A stretch of 64,000 nt of DNA from Ceratotherium simum simum (Eukaryota; Chordata; Mammalia; Perissodactyla; Rhinocerotidae), in NCBI RefSeq assembly GCF_000283155.1, contig NW_004454159.1, positions 23,187,333 to 23,251,332 of the forward strand, given 5' to 3'. The notes under the pieces are model-generated. The model was given only the letters and a program-made list of their open reading frames with translations. It searched no databases and was not told the DNA's origin. Shown one piece after another: positions 55,716 through 64,000 of this stretch. Every line of letters starts with the position of its first letter. Within the stretch, counting starts at the first letter, position 1. A program made the position numbers and the translations under genes.

Positions 55716-57019
55716 AGGTGAGTAGTACACGGACCATGTCTTTCTTGTAAGTTGTACAATATGTCAATGTTCTAATTGTTTCTGAAAATTGTGTGCAATA
55801 TTTATATAAAGTAAAACTGAAACTTACATGCCTATTTAAAACCAGTACACTGTGCGGACCAACATTTGACACCCTTGAATTAATGGAACTCAAGACAGAA
55901 AGAGAAAGAACAAGCAAGCGAAAGAATTTATACTTCTAAAAATTAAGTGTTATAGATCCTAGATTAAACCTAAACTGGAGATCAGATGTGTCTGAGTATG
56001 GTCAAGAAAAAGTGTGGGGTTGTTCAGTCAGAAATCTGTGTGCATGAGTATCTGATGAGACTCTTGGAAAGAACTCATCCCAAAAGAGGAGTGAGCCAGA
56101 TGTGAAAAGCATAACACACACATAAAGCCTCAGGAACAGACAGAGGAGAAGAATGGTGAGAAGTGCAGTCAATATAATATTCATTTCATCATGGGCTTCT
56201 CTATGGGTCTTAATGAGAAGAACCACTACTAAATACAGAAAAATGTTAACTCACAACTCTGTAACACATAAGAGCACATGCAGCAAAAGGTTCATAATCT
56301 TGTAAAGATAATTTTATGCAAAAAGAAGAAAGAAAATCACAAATCACAGTTTGTCAGAAACATTACCTTGAGAACATTAGTGATTACTAAGAGTCCTAGC
56401 TAAGACCACAGTGCCTGGGTGAAACAGTGCCCAGCAGATGCTGAACAGCCTTCAGCGTGCAGTGAAGTCCATTCAAGGCAAAAGTAAAGCTCAATGGCAG
56501 AAGTTGTGTAAAAAAAAGATGGCTGACTGGACTACATGAGCACGTATGAGATAACCCTGAGCATTCCCAAAAATATTTAGGCTGCAGAACACCAATAAAG
56601 GAGATGTAAAGAGGCATGAAATGTGGCCTCATTTGTAACTACTAGCTAATTAGGCACAGGGAAACTAGGAAACTAGAGTAAATAATGGGAGAGAAAAAAT
56701 ACATTTACCTATACTTTCTACTGTGAACACATTATTACATAACTTAAAATATAAAAGTGTTAAGTATTAGTGTGTAGCTATTTTTCATTTGCAGTGAGAA
56801 TTTTAAGATTATGATCATTCTTACATTTTTTTTTGTTTTTTCAGAGAGAAATTTCCAAGCAGAGGCATAAAAATACATCCCTTCTTGCTCTGTTCTTCAA
56901 TGAACAGACTCTTTGGAAACAGAGATGTGGTAAAAATATTAGTTTAGTCCGGTCTCTGAGAAGATATGTTGTCCTACTGATCTGTATGTCTGGCAATGCA
57001 TACGTTTCAAACTTAACAT
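55716..57019. other. No gene recognised
   Basis: Unclassified DNA with frames of 63 to 99 codons on both strands and no domain. 56,400-56,640 is less AT-biased and unrecognised. Confidence 0.5.
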
Positions 57020-57840
57020 TGTGAAAATGTCCAGAAAATTTCACACCCAACATCTCTGGTTATATTTTGTGCCCAAGATAGCCTTAATCTTCCCCTCAGT
57101 GTGACTAAACTTCAGACAGGCTTTTTCCTGAGTATAGACCCCTGACCTCCCTTTTCTTAGAACATTTACTTTAGAAAACATTTCACTGTAAATCTTTTCA
57201 CTGCCCAGTTAGATTTAAATCTTTTTAAAGGCTTCTTGCAAGTTTTACAACCTAAGCTTGTCTTTCTCAAGGACCTGGGAGCCATCCCTTTGAAATGTAA
57301 TCATCAAGGAAGATAAAACCCCTATCTCCCGGTTTGCATGAGAGGGTAGGAGCCTAACTTTGGCAGAAGGGCTTGCTCCAAGTAGTAAAACTACCTACTG
57401 TCATGAAAATAAGAGAAAGTTTATTTTTCCTCAGAATAAAGCCAATTATTAAAAATAGATGTTCTATGATCTCCCCAATCTAGCTTTTAAAAACTCTCCA
57501 GCTCTGAGGCTGGCCCAGTGGTGTGGTGGTTGGGTTCACATGCTCCACTTTGGCAGCCTGGGGTTCTCAGGTTCGGACCCTGGGTGCAGACCTACACACC
57601 ACTTGTCAAGCCATGCTGTGGCAGCATCCCACATACAAAATAGAGGAAGATTGGCAGATGTTAGCTCCGGGACAATCTTCCTCACCAAAAAAAAAATAAT
57701 CCAAACTTTCTAGCCCTATGTTTCAGAGTTGAGCTCAAACTGAGTTCTGGCCTCTCTACCTTATTGCAATAACCTTGAATAAAGTCTTCCTCATTTGTTT
57801 AACTTCATCCAGTTTATGCTTGGCAGTTTTTGTTTTGACA
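57020..57840 (+). mobile_element. ERV1-like LTR, split by an ERE
   Basis: It starts near TGTGAAAATGTCCAG and ends GTTTTGACA. It contains 'gtctttctcaaggacctgggagccatccctttgaaatgtaatcatcaaggaagataaaacc' and, after the ERE, 'ccttgaataaagtcttcctcatttg' with the polyadenylation signal AATAAA at about 57778. This is the R-U5 layout of a gammaretrovirus-type LTR in sense. No internal retroviral genes adjoin. Start and family are inferred. Confidence 0.6.
57506..57702 (+). mobile_element. ERE SINE, standard form, nested in LTR
   Basis: GAGGCTGGCCCAGTGGTGTG head, B-box-like GGTTCGGACCC, CTTGTCAAGCCATGCTGTGG, 'aaaatagaggaagattgg', a single compact tail module and a short A tail. Flanks AAACTCTCCAGCTCT (57491-57505) and AAACTTTCTAGCCCT (57703-57717) match 12/15 with all differences C/T transitions, an aged target-site duplication. 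Confidence 0.95.
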
Positions 57841-58884
57841 TCTGTGAAGATATCAACTCTACATCTTTTCCAAATATTTAAATTAGCATTCTTAATAATT
57901 TGAAATAATTAGGATTAAATTCCTCCTATAAGCTTTCATATCTTTTGTTTCAGTTGTCCAATTTCCTAGCTTTCAGCCATTTACAGCACTTCTATTTATC
58001 CTAGTAGGTAAGCATAAGAAAGGAGAATAGATATTGCAAATTTTATAAATTGTTACCATTTCTTAGAAAAAGATGTTTGTTATGTGGAGAGGTGTAAAGA
58101 AAATGGATAAAAGATGCTTTAAAAAATAATGTATAAATTTAATTGTACATGCTATCTTTCCCTTCCAGCTGCCAAGTTAAATTAAGAACTGCCTAGTTTT
58201 GTAAATGCTCAAGGGAAGCACATTAAAAATGAATACAAATATCCAAAGATAAACTAAATGATGACTTAACCCAAATCTTTAAAGCATATTATTTCCCAAG
58301 GAGTCTGGAAATAATCGAGAAATCCAGTAACTTTAAGTCAGTATAATCAAAATCTGTTCCATGAAACACTAGTCCTCCAAAATGCTATAGGAAAATATGC
58401 TTCTCTTGTCAAATAATTGTGAAAAAGGATGCATATTATATCATCATGAAGATTCAAATTGCACATTAGTTTATAAAATTTGAGCATTTTGCAGTAAACC
58501 ATGAGAATGTATTTAACTCAATAATTGCCAAATTTGTTTTCTAAGGAATTTTTCTGTTGGGTTTATGACTTTCTTTCATGAGCTCATTTAATACAGAGAG
58601 GCAAAAATATGTATACAATATCCAGTAAACCTACATTCAGTTTTTAGGCTTTTGTTGTTTTTGTTCTCTTTTTTTTTTTAATTATATCTTGGTCATCATG
58701 ACGTTCAGGCTGGGTACAAACATGCTGAGCATTCTTTCTAAATTAAAGCTGGGCTGTCATGCTGGGGCGCTAAAATATACATGAGTACATCAAGATCCCC
58801 ATAGGAAGAACAATAAATTCTACTAGAACTACTTTGATATTTAATATCATCCTAATTGAGTTTTTTCTTAAGTAGGATTCAGCA
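57841..58884. other. No gene recognised
   Basis: AT-rich. A short segment at 58,690-58,790 is less AT-biased and unrecognised. Confidence 0.55.
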
Positions 58885-59215
58885 CTATTTTACTTTTAAA
58901 GACTTTTACAGCTCCCCATTTCTCCTAAAGCAAAACCCAATTACTATAAAATGGTACTCAAAATCTTTCCATTTCTTCACCTACCCATCCATCTGAACAT
59001 TTTTCATTCGCCTAATCTATTCATGCATCTCCACAATAAATTACAAATTGTTTTCACTTCTTTCTTTACTGCTGTTGCAAACATCGCTTGCTCTACCTAA
59101 GATCATCTTCTTCCAGTTTTCCCTCCTGGCACATTCTTATTCGTTCTTTAAGGCCCAATGCAAACACTATGATAGTGTCTATGGCGAAACGGTTCTAAAC
59201 ACACATCTCATCCTC
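58885..59215 (+). mobile_element. L2 LINE 3' region, sense
   Basis: 'ctccccatttctcctaaagcaaaacccaa', 'ccttcctggcacattcttattcgttctttaaggcccaatgcaaac' (with small variants) follow L2: CTCCCCATTGCCTACAGGATAAAATCCAA...CTCATCCTTCAAGGCCCAGCTCAAA. The 83-codon frame is a shadow. Confidence 0.7.
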
Positions 59216-59254
59216 CTTCTATTGGAAAAGCCTCCTCCGCAGAGACTGGGAAGC

Positions 59255-59845
59255 AAAAGAATACATTTTCTGGACTCTTGCAGCCTGGCTTGTGGCTAGG
59301 AGTTTGGGATGTACCCATCAGATGTACTCCAAATTTGGATGTCAGAAGGGCGACAGATTTTATTTCTGTTGCTGTTTTCACTGTCAAATAAGATCTGGGC
59401 ACCATTATTTTTCCTGGGGAAATATTAGCAGCAGTTCCAGTTGATAGTCATTGGTTTCACGGCTGTCACAGGCGTGGGGCATTTGATCTGCTGTTATGGA
59501 TGATGGCAGGCGTGTAATTGTTCTCATGCTGGCTGCTGCAATAGTCAATTCCTATCTGCTTCTTGACTGCAGAGTGGTAACTTGGTCCTAGTTCCAGTAG
59601 CTATTGCTGAAACTTCCCAGTTAGTCCGGCAGATTCCTGATCATAGAAGATGCAGTTCCTCAACGGCTCAGGTTTGCAGTATGGCTTTGGGGGCCATTCC
59701 TGAAAGCCCAACTTCACTGTGTCTTCAGCCCTGCTCAAGACTTAGCATGCAACTTAAGTATACAGTAATCAAGCCTTTTTGTGTTTCAACCAGCCAGAGT
59801 AGATTCTCTTTTCTGCAACTGAATCCTGGCAATTAAAAATGCCAT
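59255..59845. repeat. Unclassified GC-richer repeat-like block, possibly an old LTR
   Basis: About 590 bp with a composition unlike its flanks, several CpGs, and phrases such as CACGGCTGTCACAGGCGTGG and, near the right end, 'accagccagagtagattctcttttctgcaactgaatcctgg', which resembles the terminal part of ancient MaLR-type LTRs. I could not assign a family. The 84-codon plus frame (59582-59836) has no domain. Confidence 0.35.
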
Positions 59846-60329
59846 AACCTCTATGAATTCTCTCTAATTTCCTGGGCATTTAGCTGTTTTCTTATGAAAC
59901 CTTACACATATTGATAGCATTTATTAAATTGTATTTTTATGCCCATTCCCTACAGTGAAATCTTACTGCCTTTTATAACTGCCACCTCTTCCTTTTGTGC
60001 TCTCCAAAAGGCAAAACTTTTCTAGCTTCCTGTCTTTTCTCTGACGGGCCTGTCATCATTTTAATTTCAACTGGTTGTCTTCTGACTCAGTTCCTTGATA
60101 GGCTTTATCAAATTATGCATGTGAATTATGTCTTTTTCTTGTTGTTAGGGTGGGAGCAACCTTGTCTTGTCAATTTTTACATATTAAGTGGAATCATAAA
60201 CTACTCTTTCCTTTATGATTAGAAAGTTATTTTCCAAAAGTGATCAGATAAATATTTCCAGCATGCTATTTACATTCATTTTTAAAATTTTTATAATCAT
60301 ATATATAAGTCACCTGGAATTTAATAAAT
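59846..60329. other. No gene recognised
   Basis: AT-rich unclassified. The 75-codon plus frame (59995-60222) has no domain and no supporting signal. Confidence 0.55.
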
Positions 60330-61092
60330 AATATGAGAGAAAAACATAAATTTTTATTAAATAAATCTTCTTCACTAATTTGAGATGCCAACTTTATCAT
60401 GTACCACAAATGAGAATCTAATCTACTCTGGACATTCTTTTCTGCTCCAATGAGCATCCATTCTTCAGGTATTACCACCTTGATCTTATTGCAATTTGAT
60501 AATGTGTTTAGTATCTGAGAGTACATGTCTTCCCAACTTATTCTTTCATAAAGTTCCATGTATTCTCTTTTTTTTTTTTTTTTACTTTTTTCAGATAGAA
60601 TTTTGAATTGATTTAATTTATAACAGTAGTCTCAGTGGAATTATGAAAAATTTATAGATTAATTTGAGGAAGTATTATTTTCTTTGAAAATTAACTCTTT
60701 CTAACCAGGAACAAAGGGTTACTCTCAATTTATTCAGGTTTTCTTTGACTTTGAAATAAAATTATTTATTTTCATCTATATAATTCTGGAACTTTTCTTC
60801 TGAACTTTATTGCTTTCTAGTTGATATTTTGAATGGAGATTTTAAAAAGCATTCATTTTTTAATTGGAAAATATTTGTTATTTCTTTTTTCATGTCGATA
60901 CTTCAACTGCTACGTGAATTAATACATCTATGCTAACATTTTATAAATAATTTATTTTTAGAAACAGAAATATGCGCTGAATTTTATTAAAGGCCTTTAT
61001 AAAATCTATTAGGATAATATCTTCTTTGCCTAATTAATTGTTTATATTATTTTAATTTCAATTATCATTTTCTCTTTTTATCAACTGAATTC
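60330..61092 (-). mobile_element. Old L1 ORF2 region, antisense, heavily degraded
   Basis: 'aatttgataatgtgtttagtatctgagagtacatgtcttccc', 'tttatagattaatttgaggaagtattattttc', 'attcaggttttctttgac' and 'gaattttattaaaggcctttataaaatctattaggataat' follow the antisense L1 order. Next to it begins a much better preserved antisense L1. The 97-codon minus frame (60266-60559) is a chance or remnant frame. Confidence 0.55.
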
Positions 61093-61435
61093 TTTTTTTT
61101 AATTGTATTGAGGTCATAATAGTTTATAACATTGTGAAATTTCAGTTGTACATTATTATTTATCAGTCACCATATATATGTGCCCCTTTACCCCTTATAC
61201 CCACCCCCAACCCCCTTCCACTGTGGTAACCACTAATCTGCTCTCTTTTCCCATATGTTTGTTTATCTTCCACATGTGAGTGAAATAATATGGTGTTTGT
61301 CTTTCTCTGTCTGGCTTATTTTGCTTAACATAGTACCCTCAAGGTCTACCCATGTTGTTGCAAATTGGACGATTTTTGTATTTTTTTATAGCTGAGTAGT
61401 GTTCCATTGTATATATACCACATCTTCTTTATTAC

Positions 61436-61867
61436 CTATTCATCAGTTGTTGGACACCTGGGTTGCTTCCACATCTTGGCTATTGTGAATAATGCTGCAA
61501 TGACCATATAGGTATACAAGTCTCTTTGAATTGTTGATTTCAAGTTCTTTGGATGAATACCCAGTAGTGGGATAGCTGGATCATACGGTATTTCTATTTT
61601 TAATTTTTTGAGAAATCTCCATACTATTTTCCCTAATGGTTGCACCAGTTTGCATTCCCACCAGCAGTGTATGAGGGCTCCCTTTTCTCCACAACCTCTC
61701 CAACATTTGTTGTTTTTTGTCTTGGTAATTATAGCCATGCTAACCGGTGTATGGTGATATCTCATTGTAGTTTTGAGTTGCATTTCCCTAATGGTTAGTG
61801 ATGTTGAGCATCTTTTCACGTGCCTGTTGGCCATCTGTTTATCTTCTTTGGAAACATATCTGTTCAT
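61436..61867 (-). pseudogene. L1 ORF2 C-terminal domain, truncated by a stop
   Basis: A 143-codon open stretch encodes the ORF2 C-terminal domain: [19 protein letters not shown], then the cysteine-rich CWRGCGEKG and [12 protein letters not shown] motifs, [10 protein letters not shown], and ends RCPTTDE followed by TAG (61436-61438), where related ORF2 proteins have Trp and continue for another 20 or so residues. ORF2 protein is the L1 endonuclease and reverse transcriptase; this copy is not functional. Frames upstream are shifted relative to it. Confidence 0.85.
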
Positions 61868-62719
61868 ATCCTTTGCTCATTTTTTGATTGGGTTGTTTGG
61901 TTCTTTGTTGTTAAGTTGTATGAGTTCTTTATATATTTTGGAGATTAATGCCTTGTCAGATATATGATTTGCAAATATTTTCTCCCAGTTGTTGGGTTTT
62001 CATTTTGTTCCTGGTTTCCTTTGCCTTGCAGAAGCTCTTTAGTCTCATGAAGTACCATTATTTTATTTTTTCTTTTGTTTCCCTTGCCTGAGTAGATATG
62101 GTATTCGAAAAGATCCTTCTAAGACTGATGTCAAAGAGTGTACTGCCTCTATTTTCTTCTAGGAGTTTTATGGTTTCACATCTTACCTTCAAGTCTTTAA
62201 TCCATTTTGAGTTAAGTTTTGTGTATGGAAAAAGATAATGGTCTACTTTCATTCTTTTGCATGTGGCTGTCCAGTTTTCCCGACACCATTTATTGAAGAG
62301 ACTTTCCTTTCTCTACTGTATGTTCTTAGCTCCTCTGTCGAAGATTAGCTGTCCGTAGATGTGTGGTTTTATTTCTGGGCTTTCAATTCTGTTTCATTGA
62401 TCTGCATGTCTGTTTTTGTGCTAGTACCATGCTGTTTTGATTACTATAGTTTTGTAGCATATTTCGAAGTCAGAGATTGTGATGCCCCCAGCTTTGTTTT
62501 TCTTTCTGAGGATTGCTTTAGGTATTCGGTGTCTTTTGTTGCCCTATATGAATTTTAGGATTCTTTGCTCTATTTCCATGAAGAATGTCACTGGAGTTCT
62601 GATTATTGCATTGAATCCGAAGATTACTTTAGGTAGTATGGACATTTTAACTACGTTTATTCTTCCAATCCATGTGCATGGAATATCTTTCCATTTCTTT
62701 ATGTCATAATTGACTTCTT

Positions 62720-63457
62720 TCAGTAATATCTTATAGTTTTCATTGTATAGGTCTTCACCTCCTTGGTTAAATTTATTCCTAGATATTTTATTCTTTTTGT
62801 TGCAATTGTAAATGGGATTATATTCTTGAGTTCTCTTTCTGTTAGTTCGTTATTAGAGTATATAAACACAGCTGATTTTTGTAAGTTGATTTTGTATCCT
62901 GCAACTTTGCTGTAGTTGTTGCTTATTTCTAATAGTTTTCTGATGGATTTTTTAGGGTTTTCTATATATAAAATCATGTCTTCTGCAAACGAGTGTTTCA
63001 CTTCTTCTTTGCCTATTTGGGTTCCTCTTATTTGTTTTTCTTGCCTAATTGCTCTTGCCAATTAGAGTGGTGAGAGTGGGAACACTTGTCTTGTTCCTAT
63101 TCTGGGAGGGATGGTTTTCAGTTTTTCCCTAGCGAGTATGATGTCGGCTGTGGGTTTGTCATATATGGCCTTTACTATGTTGAGGTAATTTCTTTCTACA
63201 CCCATTATATTGAGAGTTTTTAACATAAATGGATGTTGTATCTTGTCAAATCTGTTCTCTGCATCTATTGAGAGGATCATGTGGCTTTTATTCCTCATTT
63301 TGTTAATGTGGTGTATCACATTGATTGATTTACAGATGTTGAACCATCCCTGTGTCCCTGGTATAAATCCCACTTGATCATAGTGTATCATCCTTTTAAT
63401 GTATTGCAGTATTCGGTTTCCCAATATTTTGTTGAGGATTTTTGCATCTATGTTCAT
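62720..63457 (-). pseudogene. L1 ORF2 reverse-transcriptase domain, internal stop and altered catalytic motif
   Basis: Two same-frame segments (63457-63062 and 63061-62720) are separated by one TAA (63062-63064). The first has [13 protein letters not shown] and the RT A-block [15 protein letters not shown], and ends [11 protein letters not shown]. The second resumes with [12 protein letters not shown], so the nine or so residues that family members have between these motifs are missing. The catalytic box reads SFAEDMILY: the first Asp of the usual FADD is Glu (codon 62981-62983). [11 protein letters not shown] follows. Not functional. Confidence 0.88.
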
Positions 63458-63604
63458 CAGTGATATTGGCCTGTAGTTTTCCTTTTTTTTGTTGTCCTTG
63501 TCTGGCTTTGGGATCAGGGTGATGTTGGCCTCATAAAGTGTGTTAGGAAGTGTTCCAGCTTCTTAAATTTTTTGGAATAGTTTGAGAAGGATAGGTATTA
63601 AATC

Positions 63605-63859
63605 TTATTTGAGTGTTTGGTAGAATTCTCCAGAGAAGCCATCTGGTCCTGGACTTTTATTTTTTGGGAAGTTTTTGATTACTGTTTCAATCTCTTTACA
63701 TGTGATTGGTCTATTCAGATTCTCTATTTCTTCTTGATCCAGTTTTAGAAGATTGTATGAATCTAAGAATTTATCTATTTCTTCTAGATTTTCCAACTTG
63801 TTGCCATATAGTTTTCCATAGTATTCTCTTATAATCCTTTGCATTTCTGTGGTATGCAT
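63605..63859 (-). pseudogene. L1 ORF2, segment before and at the start of RT
   Basis: An 84-codon open stretch with [20 protein letters not shown], the conserved [14 protein letters not shown] and [17 protein letters not shown] motifs, then a stop. KSPGPDGF is the start of the L1 reverse transcriptase domain. It is separated from the next RT segment by a frame disruption at about 63460-63605. Confidence 0.85.
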
Positions 63860-64000
63860 TGTAATTTCTCCTCTTTCATTTCTAATTTTATTTATTTGAT
63901 CCTTCTCTCTTCTTTTCTTAGCGAGCCAGTGAGTCCGGCTAAGGGTTTGTCAATTTTTTTAATCTCAGAGAACAAGCTCTTAGTGTCATTGATCCTTTTT

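Larger units (their letters stand above)
61093..64000 (-). mobile_element. Younger L1, antisense, 3' part running off the window
   Basis: The reversed A tail (TTTTTTTT at 61093) and 3' UTR are followed by ORF2 read on the minus strand. The plus strand shows all the expected landmarks: CTGAGTAGTGTTCCATTGTA, GGATAGCTGGATCATACGG, CACCAGCAGTGTATGAGGGC, 'gtgtatcacattgattgatttacagatgttgaacc' and, near the end, 'tgagtccggctaagggtttgtcaa' (the ORF2 part before the reverse transcriptase). Better preserved than other L1s here. A frame at 62058-62252 is the ORF2 part between RT and C-terminus. The 5' end is outside. Confidence 0.95.

Noticed and set aside
61436..61867. 143-codon minus-strand frame taken as a possible host protein
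   Set aside because: The [21 protein letters not shown] and [10 protein letters not shown] motifs are those of the L1 ORF2 C-terminus.

Overview
This window is mammalian nuclear DNA and almost certainly perissodactyl. It carries at least twelve copies of a tRNA-derived SINE with a GGGGCCGGCCC-type head, a GGTTCGGATCC-like B box and a body ending near ATGTTAGCTCAGGGC-ATCTTCCTCA. I recognise this as the equine repetitive element (ERE) family. Together with MIR, L2, L1, MaLR LTRs and a 100-N assembly gap, this fits a genome assembly of a horse-like animal. I cannot tell the species, or Equus from rhinoceros or tapir, from sequence alone.

I see no protein-coding gene, no multi-exon gene structure, no CpG island, no functional tRNA or rRNA gene and no CRISPR array. 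The longest open frames (up to 143 codons) are remnants of L1 ORF2, antisense shadows of repeats, or chance frames in AT-rich DNA. The window looks like an intergenic or deep-intronic, LINE-rich, AT-rich desert.

Layout. 1-1,180: two L1 pieces, one with a 5' inversion. 1,190-5,990: mostly unrecognised AT-rich DNA with a TG/GATA microsatellite and faint old repeats. 5,995-8,110: stacked L1 3' ends with an inserted ERE. 8,111-12,214: unrecognised DNA, one ERE, one MIR. 12,215-12,757: a solo retroviral-type LTR. 12,758-17,090: MIRs, head-to-head L1 debris, an ERE broken by the assembly gap, and an antisense L2. 17,091-22,480: unrecognised DNA with L2 tails. 22,480-24,290: an L1 3' half with a nested ERE. 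24,291-35,620: mostly unrecognised, with EREs (including one inserted in another), L2 pieces and a hairpin in CA-rich DNA. 35,625-40,300: a long old L1 (5' end through reverse transcriptase) interrupted by an antisense L1 piece and an MLT1 LTR. 40,300-49,040: EREs, L2, two MIRs split by later insertions (one by L1, one by an MLT1 LTR), and another MaLR LTR. 49,043-57,019: sparse repeats and a CA/CG alternating tract. 57,020-57,840: an LTR split by an ERE. 57,841-61,092: L2, an unclassified repeat and a degraded antisense L1. 61,093-64,000: the 3' part of a younger antisense L1 that runs off the window, with a disabled ORF2.

Since there are no genes, what the window records is insertion history. 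Nested insertions and target-site duplications order the events: MIR and L2 first, then old L1 and MaLR LTRs, then younger L1, then EREs, with one ERE inserted into another. I found no convincing new biological system. The most checkable leads are the modular ERE architectures, the nested ERE pair, the hairpin in CA-rich DNA at about 30.2 kb, the alternating CA/CG tract at 51.4 kb, and a few repeat-like or CpG-bearing stretches that I could not classify. Boundaries of old repeats are approximate, because they were read by eye against remembered family consensus sequences.
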